From NCBI RefSeq assembly GCF_000732725.1, contig NZ_JPNB01000001.1, forward strand, positions 620,001-684,000: a stretch of DNA of 64,000 nt, in the 5' to 3' direction. Source of the DNA: Kineothrix alysoides. GTDB lineage: Bacteria > Bacillota > Clostridia > Lachnospirales > Lachnospiraceae. The translations under genes were made by a program, and so were the position numbers. Positions 53,705 to 61,857 of this stretch are shown here, piece after piece (within the stretch, counting starts at the first letter, position 1; each line of letters starts with the position of its first letter). A model generated the notes under the pieces. That model worked only from the letters and a program-made list of their open reading frames with translations, did not search any database and was not told where the DNA came from.

Positions 53705-54857
53705 GTCGAGGTCTTCAGGACCTCGTGGATTGAAATCTAATGGTAGCAGAATAATCTTTAAGGGAATGGAGTCGAGGTCTTCAGGACCTCGTGGATTGAA
53801 ATCATGACGAACTGAAAGCAAAGGGGGAACATGAATGTCGAGGTCTTCAGGACCTCGTGGATTGAAATCTGGCCCTCAAGGTGTTGCTGGCGTAAATGGT
53901 CGTCGAGGTCTTCAGGACCTCGTGGATTGAAATTTCTTTCCAATTCCACCAGGATTAATATAGATTTGTCGAGGTCTTCAGGACCTCGTGGATTGAAATC
54001 ATGATAACTGTAGGGCGTACACTTACGTTGGGAGTCGAGGTCTTCAGGACCTCGTGGATTGAAATCTCATTACATTTTTATCTCTTGTTAAAGATGCATG
54101 TCGAGGTCTTCAGGACCTCGTGGATTGAAATTAAAATAAAAATCGGTGTATCTCTTAATATTGCTGTCGAGGTCTTCAGGACCTCGTGGATTGAAATCCT
54201 TGCCGTTATATGTATGTAAAAGGCTGCATTGCCGAGGTCTTCAGGACCTCGTGGATTGAAATTTGCATTCATACCGGCTATCTGCGCTACCCACTGCACG
54301 TCGAGGTCTTCAGGACCTCGTGGATTGAAATCGTTGTATCAGTGTCAAGAGTAAACGCTTTGCCGGGTCGAGGTCTTCAGGACCTCGTGGATTGAAATTA
54401 ATATCTTATTTCTTAGAGCTTTTTTACCACCAGTCGAGGTCTTCAGGACCTCGTGGATTGAAATGACATGACCTGCAAGACCTTAGGGGCATAGGCCATG
54501 TCGAGGTCTTCAGGACCTCGTGGATTGAAATAGTATGGACAATAAAACACCGACCAAAGTGCACACGTCGAGGTCTTCAGGACCTCGTGGATTGAAATCT
54601 TCGTGTCATAGGTGGAGGAACCGTAGTAGCACGTCGAGGTCTTCAGGACCTCGTGGATTGAAATTCGTTGACATGGTAACCGCAGGTGTAAGCCCTTGTC
54701 GAGGTTCAGGGCCTCGTGGATTGAAATAACAAGGCGTTTGAGGAAGTAAAGCCTTTGTATGCCGAGGTTCCCGGACTGCGCGGACTGAAATCTGCACTAA
54801 TTCGAGCTAGTCTGGATTGCCGGTAGTCTTGGTCTATGAGATTTTATGGATTGTAAT
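53705..54857 (+). CRISPR. Type I-C CRISPR array, 18 repeats and 17 spacers
   Basis: The 32-bp repeat starts GTCGAGGTCTTCAGGACCTC and ends GTGGATTGAAAT; GAGGTC/GACCTC forms the stem and the 3' end is typical of type I-C. Starts: 53705, 53771, 53837, 53902, 53968, 54034, 54100, 54166, 54231, 54300, 54367, 54433, 54500, 54567, 54633, 54698, 54761, 54826. Spacers are 33-37 bp. Repeat 9 has C for T at position 2. Repeat 16 lacks 2 bp, repeat 17 lacks 1 bp with several changes, and repeat 18 is highly divergent, marking the old, leader-distal end. The leader and cas2 are on the left, so transcription is rightward. Confidence 0.97.
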
Positions 54858-55131
54858 ACATAAGGATTGAGGAAACCAAGCAGTGAAGGTATAATAAAGA
54901 GGTAGATTATTAAATAATTGGAATTGCCCTTAAGATATTTTTCCCAAATAACAGATTGGTAGAACTATAAATGAATTTTTCTAATTCATTTTTCATTATT
55001 TCAACTTAATCGTGTTGATGTTACAATAGCGTATATCATTTGTTGGATAATACTGGTGAAAAACATTAGTAGTTTTTTCTAAAGACATAACCGTTATAAA
55101 ACATCTAATAGCAAAACGGGAGACGAATAAA
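54858..55131. other. Intergenic region after the array
   Basis: 273 bp, AT-rich, with no gene or clear signal. It presumably contains the nth promoter. Confidence 0.5.
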
Positions 55132-55755
55132 ATGACAAAACAAAAGACAAAACAAATACTGGAAGCTTTGGACAAAGAGTATGGAGTGACCAAGGAGGGC
55201 TTTGTTCATGAAACAGACTGGCAGCTATTAATCGCGATTATGCTGAGTGCCCAAAGTACAGATAAGCAGGTGGACGAGGCGCTTCCGGATTTGTGGAATA
55301 CCTTTCCCGATATGAAGAAGATTGTGGATGCACCGGTTGAAGAAATTGAGAATTCGATAAAGAGTGTCGGATTATATAAGGTAAAAGCAAAAAATATGAA
55401 AAAGTGCTGTGAGCAATTACTGCAGCAGCATGCCGGGAAAGTTCCGGTAACGATTGAGGAACTTACGGCCTTGACAGGGGTCGGAAGGAAGACTGCGACC
55501 TTATTTTTGGCGGATGCTTATGAAATACCGGGTGTAACGGTAGACACACATGTGTTTCGCATTTCCAAGAGAATAGGCTGGGCCAAAGGAAAAAATCCGG
55601 TGCAGGTCGAGCAGGAATTGATGAAGGCTTTGCCGAAAGAGCACTGGAACCGTATTAATTTTCAACTCATATATCATGGAAGAAGTATCTGCACAGCGCG
55701 AAAAAGTCATTGTAACAACTGCATCTTAGAAAAGTGGTGTGAAAAGAACCTTTAA
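55132..55755 (+). CDS. nth: Endonuclease III
   Basis: DNA glycosylase/AP lyase that removes oxidised pyrimidines. Of 207 residues, the helix-hairpin-helix is ELTALTGVGRKTATLFLADA with the catalytic Lys, followed by the catalytic Asp in VTVDTHVFR. The C-terminal 4Fe-4S cluster shows C-x6-C-x2-C-x5-C (CTARKSHCNNCILEKWC). A strong terminator follows 25 bp after the stop. Confidence 0.97.
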   Translation: MTKQKTKQILEALDKEYGVTKEGFVHETDWQLLIAIMLSAQSTDKQVDEALPDLWNTFPDMKKIVDAPVEEIENSIKSVGLYKVKAKNMKKCCEQLLQQHAGKVPVTIEELTALTGVGRKTATLFLADAYEIPGVTVDTHVFRISKRIGWAKGKNPVQVEQELMKALPKEHWNRINFQLIYHGRSICTARKSHCNNCILEKWCEKNL

Positions 55756-55775
55756 AGAAACAAGGGAACTGTTTT

Positions 55776-55822
55776 AAAAAATTCAGGATTATGTTCATAG
55801 AAGCATAATCCTGAATTTTTTA
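55776..55822 (+). terminator. Terminator of nth
   Basis: ATTCAGGATTATG (55781-55793) pairs perfectly with CATAATCCTGAAT (55804-55816), followed by TTTTTT. Confidence 0.9.
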
Positions 55823-55856
55823 TGTAATAAGAAAGTGTTCCTATTACATAAAAATG

Positions 55857-55942
55857 GATGCATAACTACACGCACGGAATAAAAGCTTTGCTGTCGAAGT
55901 GCCTGACTGTGTAAGTGAATGAAGTACATTTTTGTTCTTTAA
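55857..55942 (+). repeat. Intergenic repeat, copy D
   Basis: Starts GATGCATAACTACACGCAC, then AATAAAAGCTTTGCT, later GAAGTACATTTTTGTTCT. It is preceded by TATGTAATA/TATTACATA, a small inverted repeat just after the nth terminator, and followed by AATAGGA, AAGAGC, TCCTATT leading into copy E. Confidence 0.75.
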
Positions 55943-55973
55943 AATAGGAAAGAGCTCCTATTATAGAAAGATA

Positions 55974-56060
55974 GATGCGCAGCTATGTATGCGGAATAAA
56001 AGCTGTGCAGTTGATGTATTGTGCTGCGAGAGAGTGCGAAGTATACTTTTGTTCTATTAA
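55974..56060 (+). repeat. Intergenic repeat, copy E
   Basis: Starts GATGCGCAGCTATGTATGC, then AATAAAAGCTGTGC, GCTGCGAGAG, GTGCGAAGTATA and TTTTGTTCTATTA. It lies 117 bp after the start of copy D, in tandem. Both are in the 588-bp gap between nth and pstS. Confidence 0.75.
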
Positions 56061-56166
56061 GAGACTACTGCAAAATAAATGAAAATCAGCGATGCGAACT
56101 GCTTCCCGTAAAATGAGAAAAAGTAAAAATTCTTGTAATAATTTCATTTTTTTTCGAAAAATTATT

Positions 56167-56231
56167 TTACATAAAACTTACATACAAATTACCAAAGCAT
56201 GATATTTGGTATTTTTTTTGTGTGTTATGCT
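56167..56231 (+). promoter_or_regulatory. Pho box and promoter of the pst operon
   Basis: Three 11-bp direct repeats, TTACATAAAAC (56167), TTACATACAAA (56178) and TTACCAAAGCA (56189), form a classical PhoP/PhoB box of Firmicutes (TTACA-like units every 11 bp). A -10 candidate TATGCT is at 56226-56231. The pst genes should be induced when phosphate is scarce. Confidence 0.75.
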
Positions 56232-56343
56232 CGTATTACAGACATGAGGAAAGGCTTACATATGCTGGAGATGACCTCAGAAGCCATTTTGAAAGTAGAA
56301 ATGGCCAAGGCTGTAAAAAATATATAAAGAGGAGAATGAAAAA

Positions 56344-57276
56344 ATGAAGAACAGGACAATGAAGACTTTAGCCCTCATCGGAGCGGCGATATTGACAGTA
56401 GGTGCTCTTACAGCTTGCGGCAGTCAGACAGTAGAGTCCACAGTACCGGAAACAGATGTACAGACAGAAGCGGCACCGGCGGAGGAAACACAGGCAGCTC
56501 CTGCAGATGAGGCAGCCCCGGCGGAAGAAACAGAAGATTTGAGCGGTACGATTTCCATGTCAGGAAGTACCTCCATGGAGAAACTTGCAAATGCGGTAGC
56601 TGAAAGTTTTATGGCGAAATACCCCGGAGTAACGGTAACACCTGAATTTACTGGTTCTTCCGCAGGCATCGAAGCGGTAACAGCAGGCAGCGTAGATATT
56701 GGAAATTCCTCCAGAGCACTGAAAGACAGTGAAAAAGAAGCAGGTGTAGTTGAAAATATTGTTGCAATTGATGGTATCGCAGTAGTAGTTGACCCTGCAA
56801 ATACGGTAGCAGGACTTACTAAAGATCAATTGATCAGCATCTACAAAGGAGAAACAAGAAATTGGAGTGAAGTAGGCGGAGCCAATGCACCTATTGTAGT
56901 TGTTGGACGTGAAGCCGGTTCCGGAACAAGAGGAGCTTTCGAAGAACTTCTTGAAATTGAGGATGCTTGCGCATATGCGAGCGAGTTGGACAGCACGGGA
57001 GCTGTAATGGCAAAAGTAGCATCGACCCCGGGAGCGATAGGTTATGTATCCCTGGATGTATTGGATGATACAGTAATCGCCCTTTCACTGGACGATGTAG
57101 CAGCTACGCCGGAAAACATCAAAGCAGGCAGTTATTTATTGAGCAGACCCTTTGTAATGGCTACGAAAGGTGAGATTTCAGAACAGAATGATCTGGTGCA
57201 GGCATTATTCGGATTTTTAGCTTCCGACGAAGGTAAAGAAGTAATTACCGGCGCGGGCCTCATATTACCGGACTAA
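56344..57276 (+). CDS. pstS: Phosphate-binding lipoprotein PstS
   Basis: High-affinity phosphate receptor anchored to the outer face of the membrane, 310 residues. The signal peptide ends in the lipobox LTAC (Cys25). An Ala/Glu/Pro-rich linker (about 30-65) is followed by the binding domain with ISMSGSTSMEKLA, GSSAGIEAV and GREAGSGTRGAFEE, the Ser/Thr/Arg residues that coordinate phosphate. GAGGAG precedes the ATG. First gene of pstSCAB-phoU, downstream of a Pho box. Confidence 0.96.
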   Translation: MKNRTMKTLALIGAAILTVGALTACGSQTVESTVPETDVQTEAAPAEETQAAPADEAAPAEETEDLSGTISMSGSTSMEKLANAVAESFMAKYPGVTVTPEFTGSSAGIEAVTAGSVDIGNSSRALKDSEKEAGVVENIVAIDGIAVVVDPANTVAGLTKDQLISIYKGETRNWSEVGGANAPIVVVGREAGSGTRGAFEELLEIEDACAYASELDSTGAVMAKVASTPGAIGYVSLDVLDDTVIALSLDDVAATPENIKAGSYLLSRPFVMATKGEISEQNDLVQALFGFLASDEGKEVITGAGLILPD

Positions 57277-57397
57277 TAAATGGCAAAAGATAAAAAGTGA
57301 TTTGTATAATGGGTACGGGGTTTTCCTCGTACCCACAATCCGGTAAAAGAAACAGGAATGCAGCATGCCGGAAAGTCGTATGAAATAGGGAGAAGAT

Positions 57398-58336
57398 ATG
57401 AGCAATCAGAAATCCTTCACAATTATAGGAAATAATGCAAACAAATCTAGAGTGGAAAAAACAGCGCAAATTATTTTTACTATTTGCGCTTTTATGGCAG
57501 TATTGGCCGTAGTGTCTATTACTGCTTATATGATTTTTAACGGAACGCCTGCGCTGTTTAAGGTAGGACTTACGAATATTTTATTCGGAACAGTGTGGAA
57601 GCCTACGGCAGCAGAAGCCTCCTTCGGCATTTTATATATTATCCTCACTTCCATAGTGGGTACGGCTCTGGCTGTTTTTATAGGAGTTCCCATCGGGGTT
57701 TTTACGTCTATTTTTCTGGCAGAAATCGCGCCTAAGAAATTGGCGGCTCTGGTAAAGCCTGCGGTGGAGCTGCTGGCGGGTATTCCTTCGGTAATATACG
57801 GACTTCTGGGTCTGATGATCTTGAATCCTATTATGTATAAATTGGAGTTGAAAATATTTGAAGGTTCCGATACCCACCAGTTTACCGGAGGCGCTAATCT
57901 GGTATCGGCAGTAATTGTTCTGGCGATTATGATTCTTCCTACTGTCATTAACATAAGCGAATCAGCGATTAAATCGGTGCCTGACTATCTGAAAGCAGCG
58001 TCGCTTGCGGTAGGAGCTTCTCAAATACAGACAATATTCAAGGTGATTTTGCCTGCAGCGAAATCAGGAATTATTACTGCCATTGTGCTCGGCGTGGGCC
58101 GCGCAATCGGCGAAGCGATGGCTATAAGTCTCGTGTCGGGAAGCTCGGTAAATATACCTCTTCCGTTCAACTCGGTACGTTTTCTTACCACAGCAATCGT
58201 AAGTGAGATGGGATATGCGGCAGATGTACACAGGCAGGTATTATTTACGATAGGCTTAGTGCTGTTTGTCTTTATCATGCTGATCAATGTAACCCTGACG
58301 AGAATCTTGAAAAAGGGAGAGAAAAACAATGAATAG
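57398..58336 (+). CDS. pstC: Phosphate ABC transporter permease PstC
   Basis: Membrane subunit of the phosphate importer, 312 residues with six helices and the family motif AISLVSGSS near the end of the permease domain; the ATPase-docking loop is in SVPDYLKAASLAVGASQIQT. It lies 121 bp after pstS and overlaps pstA by 8 bp. Confidence 0.95.
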   Translation: MSNQKSFTIIGNNANKSRVEKTAQIIFTICAFMAVLAVVSITAYMIFNGTPALFKVGLTNILFGTVWKPTAAEASFGILYIILTSIVGTALAVFIGVPIGVFTSIFLAEIAPKKLAALVKPAVELLAGIPSVIYGLLGLMILNPIMYKLELKIFEGSDTHQFTGGANLVSAVIVLAIMILPTVINISESAIKSVPDYLKAASLAVGASQIQTIFKVILPAAKSGIITAIVLGVGRAIGEAMAISLVSGSSVNIPLPFNSVRFLTTAIVSEMGYAADVHRQVLFTIGLVLFVFIMLINVTLTRILKKGEKNNE

Positions 58337-59198
58337 CCTTACGATAAAAAGAAAGAGAATTTCAGATACGATTCTGCGCATACTAATTTATATTTCTGCT
58401 TTTTTTTCTGTGCTGCTTTTAATAGGAATCATCGGCTATGTATTTTTTAAAGGGATAAGAACGGTCAATTGGAGCTTTTTGACGTCCGTGACCAGCAGTC
58501 TGAAAGGAACTGTGGGCATAGCGGGAAATATTGTAAATACTTTATATATTATTGCGATTACTCTGCTTATGGCAACACCGCTTGGAATTGGCTCCGCCAT
58601 ATATCTGAACGAATATGCAAAGCCGGGACGCCTGGTAAGAGCCATAGAATTTACGACAGAAACCCTTTCCGGAATCCCTTCCATTATATTTGGCCTGTTC
58701 GGTATGGTGTTTTTCGGAAATGCGTTAGGCCTGGGCTATTCCGTTTTGACGGGAGCGCTTACGCTTACGCTGATGATACTACCCTTGATTACGAGAAATA
58801 CGCAGGAAGCGTTAAAGACAGTTCCGGACAGCTACAGAAGCGGTGCGCTTGCTATGGGCGCAGCCAAATGGTATATGATAAGAACGATTTTACTGCCCTC
58901 CGCAATGCCTGGGATTATTACTGGTATCATTCTGGCAATCGGAAGAATCGTGGGAGAATCCGCAGCGCTCCTTTTTACGGCGGGAAGCGGCTACTTGCTG
59001 CCGAAGGCGGGTATGGGACTGATCGATAAGGTCATGCAATCGGGAGGTACCCTTACGATCCAGTTGTATTTAAGCATGTCCAAAGCCCAATACGACGTGG
59101 CGTTCGGAATTGCGGCAGTACTTTTGATCATTGTGTTAGGCATTAATTTCCTGACCAAATATCTGGCGAAGAAATTCGATGTGAATACCGCTCGATGA
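58329..59198 (+). CDS. pstA: Phosphate ABC transporter permease PstA
   Basis: Second membrane subunit, 289 residues, six helices. Family features include TLSGIPSIIFGLFGMVFF and the docking loop VPDSYRSGALAMGAAKWY. It starts within the end of pstC. The 90 bp before pstB contain a small inverted repeat, GTGCAATGTGCCGG near 59199, of unknown importance. Confidence 0.95.
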   Translation: MNSLTIKRKRISDTILRILIYISAFFSVLLLIGIIGYVFFKGIRTVNWSFLTSVTSSLKGTVGIAGNIVNTLYIIAITLLMATPLGIGSAIYLNEYAKPGRLVRAIEFTTETLSGIPSIIFGLFGMVFFGNALGLGYSVLTGALTLTLMILPLITRNTQEALKTVPDSYRSGALAMGAAKWYMIRTILLPSAMPGIITGIILAIGRIVGESAALLFTAGSGYLLPKAGMGLIDKVMQSGGTLTIQLYLSMSKAQYDVAFGIAAVLLIIVLGINFLTKYLAKKFDVNTAR

Positions 59199-59288
59199 GT
59201 GCAATGTGCCGGTGAACGGAGCTTACCGGTAAACGCGGTGCACTGCGGGCGTAAGATAAGATTTTTGAAAGGATAAAAGGAAGAAATT

Positions 59289-60059
59289 ATGGAGAAAAGT
59301 ATGGAAAACAGCAAAATCAGCACGAGGAAGCTGAATTTATATTATGGTGATAACCACGCTTTGAAGGATGTAGATATGGATATCAAAGCGAATGCGATAA
59401 CAGCCTTTATCGGTCCGTCAGGCTGCGGCAAATCCACATTTTTAAAGAGCCTCAACAGAATGAATGATTTGATAGACAGCGTGCGCATCGAAGGAACAGT
59501 GTCTTTGGACGGAGAAAATATTTACGATCCCAAGGTAGATACGACGCTGCTTCGTAAAAAAATCGGCATGGTATTCCAGCAGCCCAATCCGTTCCCGATG
59601 AGCATTTATGATAATATTGCTTATGGGCCAAGGGTACATGGAATTAAGAGTAAAACTAAATTGGACGAAATTGTTGAAAACAGCCTGCGGGGAGCCGCAA
59701 TTTTTGATGAAGTAAAGGATCGTTTAAAAAAGTCGGCACTGGGTTTGTCCGGCGGGCAGCAGCAGAGGCTATGTATTGCGAGGGCATTAGCTGTAGAGCC
59801 GGAGGTGCTTTTAATGGATGAGCCGACCTCCGCGCTGGATCCTATTTCCACGCTGAAGGTGGAAGAACTGATGGAAGAGCTTAAGAAGAAATATACGGTG
59901 GTGGTAGTGACTCACAATATGCAGCAGGCGGCCAGAGTATCCGATTATACTGCGTTTTTTCTTGTGGGAGAAGTGGTGGAATTCGCTACCACGGACAATA
60001 TTTTTTCAAGGCCTTCGGATAAGAGGACAGAAGACTATATTACCGGCAGATTTGGTTGA
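59289..60059 (+). CDS. pstB: Phosphate ABC transporter ATPase PstB
   Basis: ATP-hydrolysing subunit, 256 residues: Walker [11 protein letters not shown]-loop [15 protein letters not shown] (the NPFP motif is characteristic of PstB), signature LSGGQQQR, Walker [14 protein letters not shown] and H-loop VVVTHNM. GGAAG precedes the ATG; an internal ATG four codons later is an alternative. Confidence 0.97.
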   Translation: MEKSMENSKISTRKLNLYYGDNHALKDVDMDIKANAITAFIGPSGCGKSTFLKSLNRMNDLIDSVRIEGTVSLDGENIYDPKVDTTLLRKKIGMVFQQPNPFPMSIYDNIAYGPRVHGIKSKTKLDEIVENSLRGAAIFDEVKDRLKKSALGLSGGQQQRLCIARALAVEPEVLLMDEPTSALDPISTLKVEELMEELKKKYTVVVVTHNMQQAARVSDYTAFFLVGEVVEFATTDNIFSRPSDKRTEDYITGRFG

Positions 60060-60090
60060 TGATAAAGAAAGAGAAGAGAGGATAAACAAT

Positions 60091-60753
60091 ATGTCACCTA
60101 GAACAGTATTTGAGCATGAGTTAAAGGAATTAAAAGATAATGTAACGACCATGGGCCTTCGTGTAGAGGAGACCTATGCGGAGCTGTTTCTTGCCCTGGA
60201 GTGCAGGAATGAGGAGGAAATATATAGAATTTTAAAAAGTGACCGTGTGGTAAACGAGATGGAAAGAAATATCGAATCCAGATGTTTGTCCCTTATTGCG
60301 AAGCAGCAGCCGGTGGCGAGAGACCTTAGGACGATTACGGCGAGTCTTAAAGTGGTTACGGATATCGAAAGGGTAGGGGATCATGTCTCCGACATCGCGG
60401 AGTTGCTGATTCGGCTGAATATGAATCCGCTTTCTTCCTATTCGGGGCATTTGGAGCCTATGGTAAAAGCGGCGAAGGAAATGATTCGGGCAGCGATAGA
60501 GGCCTTTGTGAGCAGAAATGAAGAAGCAGCCAAGGATGTCATTGAGAGTGATGACATCGTGGATGACCTTTTTAATAAAGTAAAACAGGATTTGATAGAA
60601 TATTTGAAGAAAGAGACAAAAAATGCGGACGAATGTATCGATGTGCTCATGATTGCTAAATATTTGGAAAAAATCGGTGACCATGCGGTAAATATCGCTG
60701 AGTGGGAACTATTTCAGGAAACGGGAGAAATAGGGGATACGAGGCTGTTATAA
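60091..60753 (+). CDS. phoU: Phosphate-specific regulator PhoU
   Basis: A 220-residue, all-helical protein of two PhoU repeats that restrains the PhoR kinase and the Pst transporter when phosphate is ample. The metal-binding E/DxxxD motifs appear in VTDIERVGDHVSDIAE and YLEKIGDHAVNIAEW. GAGAGGAT precedes the ATG at 60091; the frame opens earlier, inside pstB, without support. Last gene of the pst operon. Confidence 0.95.
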   Translation: MSPRTVFEHELKELKDNVTTMGLRVEETYAELFLALECRNEEEIYRILKSDRVVNEMERNIESRCLSLIAKQQPVARDLRTITASLKVVTDIERVGDHVSDIAELLIRLNMNPLSSYSGHLEPMVKAAKEMIRAAIEAFVSRNEEAAKDVIESDDIVDDLFNKVKQDLIEYLKKETKNADECIDVLMIAKYLEKIGDHAVNIAEWELFQETGEIGDTRLL

Positions 60754-60795
60754 GGCACATGCTTCTTTTAGAGTTAAAATTGAGTTGAAGTTCGC

Positions 60796-60860
60796 CTTCC
60801 ATACCGCGAAAACAACATTGCATCTCTATGCAATGCTGCGAGGGCTGCAAGCACAAAAAT
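60796..60860. repeat. Second intergenic repeat family, copy 2
   Basis: CTTCCATACCGCGAA is identical to 33020-33034. The following hairpin CATTGCATCTCTATGCAATG (60816-60835) is a longer version of the one at 33042-33057. Further on, GCTGCGAGGGCTGCAAGCACA resembles the second half of the five-copy family (GCGAGAGTG then CGAAGCACA). Confidence 0.6.
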
Positions 60861-60919
60861 AAGGTTTTGTAGCATTTTGTGTGCATACATGTTGCGGTTT
60901 AGCCAAAGTCTGAACTGTA

Positions 60920-61052
60920 GTTACTGTTCATGCAGTAGCTTAACACTTGCTGTTAAGCTACGTAAGAATATGATTCAAGAGATGATTTCTGCTTCGCGTA
61001 GCGAATCTGCATGCAGAAATCATGCGTTACTGTGAACGGAGTGAACAGTAAC
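60920..61052. other. Multi-hairpin structured region before the PhoB-like gene
   Basis: Perfect helices in order: GTAGCTTAACA (60935) with TGTTAAGCTAC (60951), 11 bp; ATGATTTCTGC (60982) with GCAGAAATCAT (61013), 11 bp, enclosing TTCGC/GCGAA; GTTACTGT (61026) with ACAGTAAC (61045), 8 bp. An alternative 11-bp helix pairs GTTACTGTTCA (60920-60930) with TGAACAGTAAC (61042-61052) and would close the whole region. No U-run follows, and the next gene starts about 105 bp later. Confidence 0.6.
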
Positions 61053-61157
61053 GAACTGTAATAAATTTGATATAGATTTTACATAAAGGGGTTTTTAATT
61101 TCACGCCGGTATTGTAAAATGAGTATAATGATGAAACAGATGGGGCAGGTGATTGAG

Positions 61158-61829
61158 ATGGCGCTTATTTATGTGGTGGAAGATGATAAGAACATAAGGG
61201 AAATCGAAGTGTTTGCGCTGAGAAATACGGGATACGAGATTAAAGATTTCGAATGCGCGAAGGAATTTTATCAGGAAATGGAAGAAAAAAAACCGGATAT
61301 TATTTTGCTCGATATTATGCTGCCCGATGAGGACGGTCTGGATATCGTAAGAAAGCTGCGTTCCGGTATAGAGACGAAGGATATTCCCATCATTCTCGTT
61401 ACGGCCAAGACTTCCGAGATAGACAAGGTAAAGGGGCTAGATATCGGCGCAGATGACTATATGGCGAAGCCCTTCGGAGTGATGGAGCTCATATCCAGGG
61501 TAAAAGCCCTGCTTAGGAGAAGCAATAAGAATGAGGAAAAAATTCTGTACATCGGAAAAGTCTGCCTAGACGAGGAGAAGCATATGGTAACCGCCGACGG
61601 TATTCCTTGCGAGCTGACTTATAAGGAGTATGAGCTGTTAAAGCTCTTGATGAATAATGCGGGCATCGTCACGCCCAGAGATCTGATTCTGGAAAAAATA
61701 TGGGGAACGGATTTCGAGGGAGAATCCAGAACACTGGATATGCACATCAAGACACTGCGCCAGAAATTAAAGGAAGCCGGGAGCATGATAAAGACCGTTC
61801 GTAACGTAGGCTATATGTTTACGACGTAA
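61158..61829 (+). CDS. PhoB/PhoP-like response regulator (OmpR family)
   Basis: A 223-residue regulator. The receiver domain has VVEDDKN, acceptor Asp in ILLDIMLPDEDG and Lys in DYMAKPFG. The C-terminal winged helix (about 130-223) has ELTYKEYELLKLLMNNAG and TLDMHIKTLRQKLKEAG. ATG 61158 with AGGTGA 7 bp upstream is preferred to 61119. Being next to pst-phoU and a PhoR-like kinase, it is probably the phosphate-starvation regulator that binds the Pho box at 56167. Confidence 0.9.
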   Translation: MALIYVVEDDKNIREIEVFALRNTGYEIKDFECAKEFYQEMEEKKPDIILLDIMLPDEDGLDIVRKLRSGIETKDIPIILVTAKTSEIDKVKGLDIGADDYMAKPFGVMELISRVKALLRRSNKNEEKILYIGKVCLDEEKHMVTADGIPCELTYKEYELLKLLMNNAGIVTPRDLILEKIWGTDFEGESRTLDMHIKTLRQKLKEAGSMIKTVRNVGYMFTT

Positions 61830-61857
61830 GCTCATCAAATGCTTATGGGTATAGAAT

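Noticed and set aside
53627-54797. Several ORFs with repeated NPRGPEDLD / EVFRTSWIEI peptides
   Set aside because: These are translations of the CRISPR repeats on both strands, not proteins.
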